DNA of 23,135 bases from positions 1 through 23,135 of the forward strand of contig DBEH01000048.1 in the NCBI GenBank assembly GCA_002294005.1. Direction: 5' to 3'. Shown here in pieces: positions 14,762-22,603 of the stretch. A program made the position numbers and the translations under genes. Source of the stretch: Firmicutes bacterium UBA911 (GTDB lineage: Bacteria; Bacillota; Desulfotomaculia; Desulfotomaculales; Desulforudaceae). Within the stretch, counting starts at the first letter, position 1. Each line of letters begins with the position of its first letter. The notes beneath the pieces are model-generated. The model ran no database searches and had not been told where the DNA came from. It was given only the letters and a program-made list of their open reading frames with translations.

Positions 14762-16234
14762 ATGACCGGGCGCCGCCTATTGTTGTTGGTCGTTTCGGGC
14801 TTGGCCGCGCTCCTGTTGACCGTTACGGGGACGTTTTGGGGCATTGTCGCCGTGGAGGGCCGGTCGCAGACCGTGTTTCCGGGGGTGTCGGCAGACGGGC
14901 TCGACCTTGGGGGACTTAACCGGGCGGAGTGTCTCGAGGCGGTGGCCGGACTCGAAAGGAAACTTTGGCAAACCCCACTCACCCTGGTGCACGGGAGCAA
15001 GTCTTGGCGGGTTGAACTGGGCGACCTGGGGTTGGCCATTGAAGGAGAAAAGATTGCAGACGAAGCGCTTGAAGCCGGACGCTCCGGTTTTTTTGTGTCC
15101 CAGTGGCTGGAGCGCGGTGAAATCAGCCGCAACGGGTTGAAGCTCAGCCTGTCCGTCAGTCTCGAGGAACCCCGGTTCACCACGGTGATCGAGGAAATCA
15201 CCGCCGAAATCACCCGGCCGCCGGTGGACGCCGGATACCATATCGCTGAGGACGACACCGTACATATTATCCCGCACCAGGACGGCTACCAGGTGGACCA
15301 CGGCCGGTTGAAAGAATGCATCATCCAGCAGTTGGAAACCGGGCGTCCCGCCCCGGTTAGCGTCCCCCTGGTGCGCGTGGCACCGGGGTACACCACCAGC
15401 GACGTGGAAGCCATGAACCTCACCGGACTGCTGGCCGAGTTCGGGACCGGATACGATCCCGAACTCGTGAACCGGTCTTACAACATCAGCGTGGCGGCCG
15501 GCGCTCTCAACAACCTGCTGATACCCCCGGGAGAAATCGTGTCGTTCAACCGGATTGTTGGTCCCCGCAGCAGTGAGGCGGGGTACCGGACCGCGCCGGT
15601 GATCATTGAAAACCAGTTCCAAGAGGGTATCGGCGGAGGGGTCTGCCAGGTGTCGTCCACCCTGTACAACGCGGTGGTGCTGGCCAACCTGGAAGTGCTG
15701 GAACGCAAAAACCACTCCCTGCCGGTGACCTACGTCCCGATCGGCAGGGACGCCACTGTGGTGTACGGGGCGATCGACTTCAGGTTCCGGAACAACACCG
15801 CCGGCTACCTCTACCTTAAGACGGCGGCGGCCAACGGGCGGGTTTCGGTAAAGATCTTCGGCGATCAGCGGAATCATCCGCGGGTGGAGATCAAAAGCTG
15901 GGTCACCGAAACACTGGAACCACGGGTCACATTTGAAAATGACGCGAACTTGGTGAAGGGTGAGCAGGTCGTCAAACAGGCGGGTTTGCGCGGGTACCGG
16001 GCCAAGGCCGAGCGTTGGGTTTGGCGTGACGGGGAGACCCAAAAGGAACCGCTGCCCGCAAGCTTCTACCACCCAGTGCCCGAAATCATCGCGGTGGGAA
16101 CCCGGGAGCCGGTTCCGGTTTTAATTGCCCCCCCGGAAGACGGGGCCCCGAACGGGATTTCAGACGCCGGCGATCCGTCGTCGCCGCCGGTGGTGCCCCC
16201 GCAGGAAGAGCCCGCATCGCCGGGTGAGATGTGA
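14762..16234 (+). CDS. VanW family protein (YoaR-like), cell-envelope
   Basis: 490 residues. An N-terminal hydrophobic segment (about residues 5–28) looks like a membrane anchor or uncleaved signal. Residues about 40–215 form two divergent modules like the putative peptidoglycan-binding domain found with VanW ('VSADGLDLGGLNRAECLEAV', 'HIIPHQDGYQVDHGRLKECI'). The VanW domain follows: 'YNISVAAGALNNLLIPPGEIVSFN', 'EGIGGGVCQVSSTLYNAVVLANLEV', 'HSLPVTYVPIGRDATVVYG'. The Cys in 'GGGVCQVSST' is a family hallmark. The C-terminal tail is Pro/Glu-rich. VanW proteins occur near glycopeptide-resistance and wall genes, but their activity is not defined. Start: ATG 14762 after AGGGGGATAGGG. It is placed with mltG and a PBP, consistent with a wall role. 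Confidence 0.92.
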   Translation: MTGRRLLLLVVSGLAALLLTVTGTFWGIVAVEGRSQTVFPGVSADGLDLGGLNRAECLEAVAGLERKLWQTPLTLVHGSKSWRVELGDLGLAIEGEKIADEALEAGRSGFFVSQWLERGEISRNGLKLSLSVSLEEPRFTTVIEEITAEITRPPVDAGYHIAEDDTVHIIPHQDGYQVDHGRLKECIIQQLETGRPAPVSVPLVRVAPGYTTSDVEAMNLTGLLAEFGTGYDPELVNRSYNISVAAGALNNLLIPPGEIVSFNRIVGPRSSEAGYRTAPVIIENQFQEGIGGGVCQVSSTLYNAVVLANLEVLERKNHSLPVTYVPIGRDATVVYGAIDFRFRNNTAGYLYLKTAAANGRVSVKIFGDQRNHPRVEIKSWVTETLEPRVTFENDANLVKGEQVVKQAGLRGYRAKAERWVWRDGETQKEPLPASFYHPVPEIIAVGTREPVPVLIAPPEDGAPNGISDAGDPSSPPVVPPQEEPASPGEM

Positions 16235-16315
16235 GCAGGTTTTTTGAGTGGCGGGCGGCGGTCAGGCTTCTGCGATAACCAACCATAAAGCAAGCAACCT
16301 GGGGAGGTGCTGGCC

Positions 16316-17353
16316 TTGACGTTCCGGCAGACATTCATCGACCGTGCTCCGTACATTGTTTTGGGCCTCCTGGGGGCGGCCGCTCTTCTGACCGGTGCCG
16401 CCTGGATTGCTGTTCAGTCGGTGCTGGCGCCGGTTTCCGGCCGGGAAGCGGGCACGGTGGTGGTCGAGATCCCAGCCCGGGCAAGCACCGGTCAGATCGG
16501 CGCCCTCCTCGCCGACCAGGGCCTGGTTCGGAATGCCGCCGCTTTCCGCCTATATGCCTGGTTTCAGCAACTGGATGCGGATCTGAAGGCGGGCGAATAT
16601 GAGCTTTCCCCGTCTCAGTCCACCCCGGAGATCGTTGAAATTCTGGCCCAGGGCCGGACCAGGCTGGTGGCGTTCACCGTTCCGGAGGGGCTGACCCTGA
16701 AGCAGACGTCCTTTTTGCTGGCGGACCGCGGTTTCGTGGACGCCGGCGTCTTTGTGCGGGTCCTGGATGAGAAAGCGGCGGCACACCCGCTTTCATCCGG
16801 CCTGCCGGAGGCAGAACGGTCTCTGGAGGGCTATTTGTTTCCCGACACCTATCACATTTCCAGCGGGACCGGCGAAGAACAGATTCTTGATTTGCTGCTC
16901 GCCCGTTTCGAACAGGAAATCGTGAGCCTGGATCTGGAGCGACGGGCCGCAGCCTGCGGTCTCAATCTTCACGAAGCGGTGACCCTGGCCTCCTTGATTG
17001 AGCGGGAGGCACGCGTGGCCGAAGAGCGCCGGGTGATTTCCGGAGTGCTTCATAACCGGCTCAGGCTGAATATGCTCCTGCAGGTTGACGCCACCGTCAT
17101 TTACGCGCTGGGTGACTTTGACCGCCGGGTCGTTTTGTACCGTGACCTGGAGGTTGACTCTCCCTACAATACCTACAGGTTTTCCGGCCTCCCCCCGGGT
17201 CCCATCGCCAGCCCGGGCCGGGACTCCCTGGCGGCCGCGGTGGACCCCGCGGAACACGGCTACCTCTACTATGTGGCCAGACCAGACGGCACCCACGCCT
17301 TTTCCTACACCCTGGCCGAACATAACGCCAATAAGAGGCGCTATCTGCCGTAA
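16316..17353 (+). CDS. mltG: Endolytic murein transglycosylase MltG
   Basis: About 345 residues. A single N-terminal membrane helix (about residues 12–38) is followed by the YceG/MltG domain: a LysM-like part ('ARASTGQIGALLADQGLV', 'LKAGEYELSPSQSTPEIVEILAQG'), 'FTVPEGLTLKQ', 'LEGYLFPDTYHI', then the catalytic region 'TLASLIEREARVAEER' with Glu at residue 229, 'VLHNRLRLNMLLQVDATVIYALG', and 'SPYNTYRFSGLPPGPIASPG'. MltG cleaves nascent glycan strands at the membrane and sets their length. Start: TTG 16316 is eight bases after GGGGAGG; GTG 16307 overlaps that site. Followed by a terminator. Confidence 0.96.
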   Translation: MTFRQTFIDRAPYIVLGLLGAAALLTGAAWIAVQSVLAPVSGREAGTVVVEIPARASTGQIGALLADQGLVRNAAAFRLYAWFQQLDADLKAGEYELSPSQSTPEIVEILAQGRTRLVAFTVPEGLTLKQTSFLLADRGFVDAGVFVRVLDEKAAAHPLSSGLPEAERSLEGYLFPDTYHISSGTGEEQILDLLLARFEQEIVSLDLERRAAACGLNLHEAVTLASLIEREARVAEERRVISGVLHNRLRLNMLLQVDATVIYALGDFDRRVVLYRDLEVDSPYNTYRFSGLPPGPIASPGRDSLAAAVDPAEHGYLYYVARPDGTHAFSYTLAEHNANKRRYLP

Positions 17354-17396
17354 TATAGAATCCAGAATCCAGAAGCCGGAATTAGGAAAAACCAAG

Positions 17397-17442
17397 AACC
17401 AGGATCACGGTGGCTGCCGAAGTCGATCGTACCTGGTTTTTT
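17397..17442 (+). terminator. Rho-independent terminator after mltG
   Basis: Arms AACCAGG (17397–17403) and CCTGGTT (17432–17438), extended inside by GATC…GATC, followed by a run of six T. Two tandem 8-bp units (AGAATCC A) lie before it at about 17357–17373. Confidence 0.65.
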
Positions 17443-17564
17443 GCGTCACTAATTGTGCGTCGTCAGCTTCCGTGCCGGATGCTCACACCCGGAATCCCCC
17501 GGTGGGCATTCCGGCATAAAAACCCGGTTTCCGGGCAAGGCTATTCCCAGACTAGCTAGTTCCC

Positions 17565-17652
17565 GGCGCAAAAAAGGGGGGACAGTCCCCCTTTTTGGGC
17601 GGTGGCACCCGAAGTCGGTAGAAAAGGGGGACTGTCCCCCCTTTTTTGCGCC
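17565..17652. repeat. Large perfect inverted repeat, REP/BIME- or MITE-like
   Basis: Two 31-bp perfect inverted arms (17565–17595 and 17622–17652) are separated by 26 bp. Each arm starts or ends with GGCGC and contains an A-run, a G-run, ACAGT and a C-run. Each arm is therefore itself a hairpin (GGGGGAC-A-GTCCCCC core flanked by A/T runs). The shape is that of a bacterial interspersed palindromic element. A smaller relative of the core is at 1048–1065. Confidence 0.85.
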
Positions 17653-17687
17653 CACCTTGTGCGCTGCCGTCCGGGAGCTTTCGTGCG

Positions 17688-17718
17688 GGGTAAAAAGGTG
17701 TAGGACATCTTTTTACCC
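17688..17718. repeat. Second palindrome type between mltG and the PBP gene
   Basis: A perfect 10-bp stem GGGTAAAAAG (17688–17697) / CTTTTTACCC (17709–17718) with an 11-nt loop containing TAGGACAT. Distinct in core from the neighbouring G/C-run palindrome. It lies in the presumed upstream region of the penicillin-binding protein gene, where I see no clear promoter. Confidence 0.7.
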
Positions 17719-17759
17719 TGCCTGGCGGGAACAAGATTTGGGAAGGGGAATGAAGGCCG

Positions 17760-19515
17760 TTGGAGCAAGTGCGCCGGAGGCGCGCGGGGTGGATTTTCGT
17801 AGCTATGACCGCCGCTTTGGCGCTGCTGGTTTGGAAGCTCGGGGAAGTGCAAATCACTCAGCATGCCGTTTTCAGGACGGCCAAGCTCAGCCAGACCGCA
17901 GTCGGGGTTTCACTGGAGCCGGTGGTCCGCGGGGCGATCCTGGACCGGAATCTGCTTGACTTGACGGGCCGGCACGCCGCGGCCCGGATCATTGTAGTTC
18001 CGCACCTCCTTCCGGAACGGGATGGGTTGGCGGCCGAATTAGCGGCAATTTTGGGTGCGGAGGCCGGCGAGGTGCGGATGCACCTGGATTCCCCCGGCGT
18101 GTTGCCGTATCCGCTGTCCCGGGTCCAGGAGGAGGCTGTCCTGGCCCGAAGTTGGCCGGGGGTCGGTGTGCTGCCGGTGGCCTTCAGGTACGGCGAACGC
18201 CCGGTGGCGGCGCACCTTCTGGGTCACTTGGGCCCGTCTTCGCCCGCGACGTCCAAAGTGGCGGCCGAACCCGGCCGGCTCTTCGGCAAGTCGGGAATCG
18301 AACTTTACTATGAGCCCGAGCTGGCCGGCGGGCATTCAGCGGCGGTGGTGCGCAGCTTTGTTGACGCCCGCGGTCTGCCTTTGCCGGGTCTGGGGTTGGT
18401 CGTCGAGACTCGCAAGGGGAGTGACAGTCGGCATGATGTGAGGTTGACGTTGGATCTGGCCGTGCAGGAAATCGTAGAGGAGGTCATGGACCGGAGAATC
18501 GAGGCGGGGGCGGTAGTGGTTCTGGATACCGCCACCGGGGATATTCTGGCCCTGGCCTCACGGCCCCAGTATCACCCGGCCCGGGTGGGTGAGTCCTTGG
18601 GTTCCGGAGTGGCGGACGTGTTCAACAACCAGGCGCTGGCCCTGTACCAGCCCGGCTCCATATTCAAGATAGTCGTGGCGGCCGCGGCCCTGGAGGAGGG
18701 GTTGGTGACTCCGGACACGACATTTGCGTGTGGCGGGCACGAGGACAGGCTGGTACGGTGCTGGTCGGCCGAGGGCCACGGCGCGGTCGGTTTAACAGAG
18801 GCCTTCGCGGTCTCCTGCAACCCCGCGTTTGCCCGTTTGGCGCTGCAGTTGGGCAGCGGCAAGGTCGTGGAATACGCCCGCCGCTTTAAGCTGGACCGGC
18901 AGGCGGTGATCGGATTTCCTTTCCCGCCTGACCAGAGCCAGGATTTTGACCTCATCAGCCGGCCCTACAACCTGGTTAACGCGGGGATCGGCCAGGGACC
19001 GGTTCTGGTGAGCCCGCTGCAAATCACCGCTTTGGTGGCGGCGGTGGGCCGTGACGGTGTGTACCGTCCGTCCTCCGCGGCTGGTGTCTGAAATCCGGCG
19101 GCAGAATGAAGTGGTACGGGTGTTTGAGCCGGGAGCGCCGGAGCGCGTAATGACTACCGGTACCGCGCGGGCGATGGAGGCCCTTTTGAAGTCGGTGACC
19201 GCCGGGGAACTCGGTGAGGCCGCCCGCGTACCCGGATGGGGCAGCGCCGGGAAGACCGGAACGGCACAAAGCGGGGAGGGAAACAGCAACGCCTGGTTTT
19301 CCGGCTATGTGCCGGCGGACAAGCCCCGCTACGCAATCACCGTGTTCGTGCGCGGGGGCTCAAGCGGCGGTAAAAGTGCCGCTCCGGTGTTCCGGGAGGT
19401 CGCGGCGCAAATCCTGGCGTCAGAGCATTCACCTTCCGGCGGCGGTTTGCTTTCGCCGGGCCGGGTGAATAAAATGGTTGATGACGGCGATTCCCTCAAA
19501 AATGATGAACGATAA
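17760..19515 (+). pseudogene. Penicillin-binding protein (class B transpeptidase), frameshifted
   Basis: Frame one (17760–19091) gives an N-terminal membrane helix (about residues 10–28), a short PBP dimerisation domain and the transpeptidase domain with the catalytic Ser in 'QPGSIFKIV' (S300-x-x-K303) and 'SCN' (352–354). It then ends at a premature TGA. A second frame (19051–19515) continues the same domain with 'RPPRLVSEIRRQNEVVRVFEPG' (split here by the family pattern), the KTG box in 'GSAGKTGTAQ' (Lys codon 19252–19254) and 'AWFSGYVPADKPRYAITVFV'. Removing one CCGT of the tandem CCGTCCGT at 19064–19071 restores one continuous protein of about 583 residues. As written, the active-site Ser and KTG box are on different chains. 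It could be a true pseudogene, a slippage variant, or a sequencing error. No PASTA domains. The TTG start is tentative; GTG 17769 is an alternative. Confidence 0.85.
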
Positions 19516-19518
19516 ATG

Positions 19519-19547
19519 TTGCCTGGAAATGGTGTTTATAATACAAT
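19519..19547 (+). promoter_or_regulatory. Probable promoter for the FmdB gene and thioredoxin
   Basis: TTGCCT (19519–19524), 17-bp spacer, TACAAT (19542–19547). An overlapping TATAAT at 19537–19542 lacks a correctly spaced −35. The region is AT-rich against its surroundings. Confidence 0.5.
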
Positions 19548-19601
19548 AATAGGGCAGCCGACAGAAAGGTGCCGTGCACTGAGGGGGGGGTGTAGTGTTT
19601 C

Positions 19602-19799
19602 ATGCCGGTCTATGACTTTACATGTCGTAATTGCGGGCATCGGTTTACTGTGCTGATCCAGTTGTCGGAGAAAGACGGAGTCGGTTGCCCGCGTTGCCGG
19701 AGCAAGAATGTTGGGCAGATCGTTTCTCCCTTCAGCTTGTTTGGCCGGAAACCATCCCGGGACAAATGCGGTTCCGGCGGTGTTATGGGCGGTGGGTGA
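19602..19799 (+). CDS. FmdB-type zinc-ribbon protein
   Basis: 65 residues. 'MPVYDFTCRNCGHRFTVLIQ' then 'VGCPRCRSKNVGQIVSPFSLF' has the FmdB/CxxC_CxxC_SSSS pattern: two Cys pairs (CRNC and CPRC) forming a zinc ribbon, with a Gly-rich tail. The family is widespread and its function is poorly known; some members are described as regulatory. The ATG at 19602 has an unusually G-rich site, GAGGGGGGGG, at 19581–19590. It precedes thioredoxin by 67 bp. Confidence 0.9.
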   Translation: MPVYDFTCRNCGHRFTVLIQLSEKDGVGCPRCRSKNVGQIVSPFSLFGRKPSRDKCGSGGVMGGG

Positions 19800-19866
19800 A
19801 GGATATGATGAATTGGGGAACAGGTTGTTCTCCAAAACAATGTTGAGTTGAAGGGAAGGTTCGGGA

Positions 19867-20190
19867 ATGATAGTGGAAATCAATGAGAAAACGTTCGAGA
19901 CCGAGGTGACCAGAAGCGAACAGCCCGTGGTGGTGGACTTTTGGGCCGAGTGGTGCGGACCCTGCCGCAGCATGGCCCCGGTGATTCAGCAGGTGGCGGC
20001 GGAGTTTGTGGGCCAGGTCAAGGTCGGCAAGGTGAACGTCGACCAGAATCAGGCCTTGACCGCACGGTTTGGAATCAAGGGAATCCCCACCTTGCTGTTC
20101 TTCAGGGATGGCCAGGTGGTCGACCAAGAGGTCGGCTTCACCCCTCGCGGCGTCGTGGTGGAGAAGATCAACGCTCTGTTGAAGAAATAG
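19867..20190 (+). CDS. trxA: Thioredoxin
   Basis: 107 residues with a complete thioredoxin fold pattern: 'VVVDFWAEWCGPCRSMAPVI' with the redox motif W29-C30-G-P-C33, 'VGKVNVDQNQALTARFGIKGIPTLLFF' with the cis-Pro of 'IPT', and a C-terminal 'GFTPRGVVVEKINALL'. A cytoplasmic protein-disulfide reductant, normally recharged by thioredoxin reductase (not in the window). Start: ATG 19867 after GGGAAGG. Likely expressed with the FmdB gene. Confidence 0.97.
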   Translation: MIVEINEKTFETEVTRSEQPVVVDFWAEWCGPCRSMAPVIQQVAAEFVGQVKVGKVNVDQNQALTARFGIKGIPTLLFFRDGQVVDQEVGFTPRGVVVEKINALLKK

Positions 20191-20241
20191 AAGCCGCAAC
20201 AGGCGCCCGGACCCCGTTGAACTGAAATGCGCCGGAGATCC

Positions 20242-20270
20242 TTGTGAGGCATTTACCTTTGTGTTATACT
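20242..20270 (+). promoter_or_regulatory. Sigma-A promoter of the rimP–nusA–infB operon
   Basis: TTGTGA (20242–20247), 17-bp spacer, TATACT (20265–20270). Transcription would start near 20277, giving a leader of about 100 nt that contains the hairpin at 20309–20338. Confidence 0.75.
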
Positions 20271-20308
20271 AAACCCGGTGTTTTTGTTTTCCCCCCGCAC
20301 TGTGTTTT

Positions 20309-20338
20309 CGAAGGAGTGGGTGCCGTCCCACTCCTTCG
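20309..20338 (+). promoter_or_regulatory. Leader hairpin before rimP
   Basis: A perfect 12-bp stem, CGAAGGAGTGGG (20309–20320) with its exact complement at 20327–20338, and a 6-nt loop TGCCGT. No T-run follows, so it is not a simple terminator. The 5' arm contains an AAGGAG Shine-Dalgarno-like core with no start codon at suitable distance. It is likely an RNA structure acting on the rimP–nusA transcript. Confidence 0.65.
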
Positions 20339-20376
20339 CGTTAGTAAAAGCTTCGGTCGGCGGAGGTGTAAGTAAG

Positions 20377-20841
20377 GTGACGGCAGAGGACATTGCCGGG
20401 CGGATTGAGGAAATGGCCCGCCCGGTAGCCGAAAGCAAAGGACTGGAACTGGTCGAGGTCCAATACGCCGGCGAGGGTGGCCGGCGGTATCTGAGGGTTT
20501 TTCTGGACAAACCCGGCGGGGTCAGTTTGGACGATTGTGAGGCCGTATCGAGGGAATTGGACCGGGTCCTGGACGATGCCGATTTCATTCCCCATTCTTA
20601 CGTGCTGGAGGTTTCTTCGCCCGGCCTCGAGCGCCCGTTGAAACGGCGTGAGGATTTCGTGCGGTTCAATGGGCGCCTGGTACTGATCCACACCTATGCG
20701 CCCCTTAACGGACGGAAAAAGTTCTCCGGCCGGTTGATGGACAGCGGGGAAAACGGTGTTACAGTCCTTGCCGGCGAGCACGAAACGGCGACCATCCCGT
20801 GGAATCAGATTGCCAGAGCCAGGTTGGCGGTAGAATTGTAG
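20377..20841 (+). CDS. rimP: Ribosome maturation factor RimP
   Basis: About 154 residues. 'IEEMARPVAESKGLELVEVQYAGEGGRRYLRVFLDKPGGVSLDDC' style N-terminal domain, 'ASRELDRVLD'-like helix (here EAVSRELDRVLDD), 'SYVLEVSSPGLERPLK' signature and an SH3-like C-terminal domain ending 'IPWNQIARARLAVEL'. RimP helps 30S subunit maturation. Start: GTG 20377, nine bases after GGAGGT; the longer frame upstream covers the leader hairpin and is not coding. It heads the conserved rimP–nusA–ylxR–ylxQ–infB operon, 27 bp before nusA. Confidence 0.95.
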   Translation: MTAEDIAGRIEEMARPVAESKGLELVEVQYAGEGGRRYLRVFLDKPGGVSLDDCEAVSRELDRVLDDADFIPHSYVLEVSSPGLERPLKRREDFVRFNGRLVLIHTYAPLNGRKKFSGRLMDSGENGVTVLAGEHETATIPWNQIARARLAVEL

Positions 20842-20868
20842 GGTTTTGAATCAGGAGGTTACTAACAA

Positions 20869-21948
20869 ATGAATAGCGAGTTTCTGGCGGCTATGCGCGA
20901 TCTGGAAAAAGAGCGCAACATCAGTGTGGAAGTGCTCCTTGAGGCGATCGAGGCCGCGCTATTGTCCGCCTACCGCCGCAATTTCGGGACTTCACACAAC
21001 GCACGGGTGCAGATCGACCGCTACGCCGGAGACTGCAAGGTGTATACCAGGCGGACCGTCGTTCAGGAAGCGCAAGACCCCCAGGATCAGATTTCTCTTG
21101 AGGAGGCCAGGATTATTGACCCGGGCTACCAACTGAATGACACGATCGAATCTGAAATCACGCCCCGCCATTTTGGACGCATTGCCGCCCAAACGGCAAA
21201 GCAAGTGGTGGTGCAGCGCATCCGGGAAGCGGAGCGAAACTTAGTGTTCGAGGAATTCGCCGACCGCGCGGGCGACATCGTCACCGGCGTGGTGCAGCGC
21301 ATCGAGCAACGCAACGTGTACATCGAACTGGGAAAAGCCGAAGCTGTGCTCTCCCCGGCGGAACAGATACCGAGAGAGAACTACCGGCCCGGTCAGCGTC
21401 TGAAGACCTATATTGTGGAAGTCAAAAAGACCACCAAGGGGCCGTTGATCCTGGTTTCCCGGACTCATCCCGGCCTTCTGAAACGGCTGTTTGAGATTGA
21501 GGTTCCGGAGTTGTACCAGGGTCTGGTGGAACTGAAAGCGGTGGCGCGGGAGGCCGGAACCCGGTCCAAGATCGCCGTCTATTCCAACGATGAGGGCATC
21601 GATCCGGTTGGGGCTTGTGTCGGCCCGAAGGGGGCCCGGGTGCAGGCGATCGTCCAGGAGTTGAACGGTGAGAAGATCGACGTGGTGAAATGGAGCCCCG
21701 ACTCTTCGAAGTTCGTGTCCAGTTCGTTGAGCCCGGCCAAGGTGATCGCGGTGGAGGTGTGGGAGGAGGAAAAGATCGCCCGGGTGATCGTGCCTGACTA
21801 CCAATTGTCGCTGGCCATTGGGAAGGAAGGGCAAAACGCCCGGCTGGCCGCCAAGCTGACCGGCTGGAAAATCGACATCAAAAGCGAAGCGCAGATGACT
21901 GAAATTTACCGTGAATACCTGGAGCAGCAGGGCTACGAACAGGTATGA
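20869..21948 (+). CDS. nusA: Transcription termination/antitermination factor NusA
   Basis: 359 residues, the usual short Firmicutes length without the C-terminal acidic repeats of E. coli. N-terminal RNA polymerase-binding domain ('MRDLEKERNISVEVLLEAIEAAL'-type start), S1 domain ('AGDIVTGVVQRIEQRNVYIELGKAEAVL'-type region near residues 135–160), KH1 with 'GACVGPKGARVQAIVQEL' and KH2 with 'SLAIGKEGQNARLAAKLTGW'. NusA modulates pausing, intrinsic termination and antitermination. The ATG at 20869 follows AGGAGGT. Second gene of the operon. Confidence 0.98.
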   Translation: MNSEFLAAMRDLEKERNISVEVLLEAIEAALLSAYRRNFGTSHNARVQIDRYAGDCKVYTRRTVVQEAQDPQDQISLEEARIIDPGYQLNDTIESEITPRHFGRIAAQTAKQVVVQRIREAERNLVFEEFADRAGDIVTGVVQRIEQRNVYIELGKAEAVLSPAEQIPRENYRPGQRLKTYIVEVKKTTKGPLILVSRTHPGLLKRLFEIEVPELYQGLVELKAVAREAGTRSKIAVYSNDEGIDPVGACVGPKGARVQAIVQELNGEKIDVVKWSPDSSKFVSSSLSPAKVIAVEVWEEEKIARVIVPDYQLSLAIGKEGQNARLAAKLTGWKIDIKSEAQMTEIYREYLEQQGYEQV

Positions 21949-21997
21949 TTTTGGCGGCCGCGGGTGGCCCGATTCTACCACTCCGGGAGGTCTTGGA

Positions 21998-22276
21998 ATG
22001 CCCCCCAAAAAGGTGCCGTTACGCATGTGCCTGGGCTGCCGGGAGATGCGCCCCAAAAGGGAGCTGATCAGGGTGGTGCGCACCCCGGCGGGCACCGTTG
22101 AGATAGATCCGACCGGAAAGCGCCCGGGACGGGGCGCCTACGTGTGCGGCCAAGAGTTGTGTGTCGAGCAGGCCGTTGGGGCGAGGAGGTTGGAAAAGGC
22201 CCTGAAGACAGGGGTTCAATCAGAAACCATTCAGGAGCTCCGGAGGGAGATAGAGCGACGTGCAGGCGGTGTATAA
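21998..22276 (+). CDS. ylxR: YlxR family RNA-binding protein (DUF448)
   Basis: About 92 residues. 'RMCLGCREMRPKRELIRVVRTP' with the Cys pair, and 'GKRPGRGAYVCGQELCVEQA', the DUF448 signature GRGAY-[VL]-C. Members are small basic proteins encoded between nusA and ylxQ; nucleic-acid binding and a nucleoid-associated regulatory role have been proposed. Start: ATG 21998 after GGGAGG; the frame upstream overlaps the nusA end without a site. The 3' end overlaps ylxQ by 17 bp. Confidence 0.95.
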   Translation: MPPKKVPLRMCLGCREMRPKRELIRVVRTPAGTVEIDPTGKRPGRGAYVCGQELCVEQAVGARRLEKALKTGVQSETIQELRREIERRAGGV

Positions 22277-22577
22277 ACTGTTGGGCCTTGGTCAGCGCTC
22301 CCGCAACGTGGTCTCCGGCGATGAGGGGGTGCGTGCCAAGTTGGAAAGACACCAAGCGCGGCTGGTGATTGTGGCCCGGGACGCGGCACCGGCGACGCGG
22401 CGGGATTTTGTCGCCCTATCCGCGCGGTATGCGGTCCCGTGCGTGGAGTTCGGCACCAAGGGCGAACTCGGGATTGCCGTGGGCAAGTCTCCGAGAGCGG
22501 TGCTGGCCCTCCTGGAGGTCAATTTGGCCCGGCGTGTGTTGGATTTACTAAACAGCACGGAGGACGGTTCAGTATAG
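22260..22577 (+). CDS. ylxQ: L7Ae-type K-turn-binding ribosomal protein YlxQ
   Basis: 105 residues of the L7Ae/L30e/S12e family: 'VYKLLGLGQRSRNVVSGDEGVRAKL', 'ARLVIVARDAAPATRRDFVALSARYAVPC', 'FGTKGELGIAVGKSPRAVLALLE'. YlxQ binds kink-turn RNA; its cellular job is unclear. GTG start at 22260, with GGAGGG inside ylxR about 12 bases upstream, so translational coupling is likely. Confidence 0.93.
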   Translation: MQAVYKLLGLGQRSRNVVSGDEGVRAKLERHQARLVIVARDAAPATRRDFVALSARYAVPCVEFGTKGELGIAVGKSPRAVLALLEVNLARRVLDLLNSTEDGSV

Positions 22578-22584
22578 GAACCGT
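22564..22584 (+). promoter_or_regulatory. Small hairpin at the ylxQ stop, before infB
   Basis: Arms ACGGTTC (22564–22570) and GAACCGT (22578–22584) with a 7-nt loop that contains the ylxQ stop. It ends 8 bases before the infB ribosome-binding site. Could modulate infB translation; no further evidence. Confidence 0.3.
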
Positions 22585-22603
22585 GATCAGTGGAGGTGAT
22601 TGC

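Noticed and set aside
19050..19100. Programmed ribosomal frameshift in the PBP gene
   Set aside because: No slippery heptamer or following pseudoknot is seen; a plain tandem CCGT duplication explains the shift better.
19818..19830. LexA-like site GAAC-AGGTT-GTTC between the FmdB gene and trxA
   Set aside because: The spacer is five bases instead of the four in the Gram-positive SOS box, and no promoter elements overlap it.
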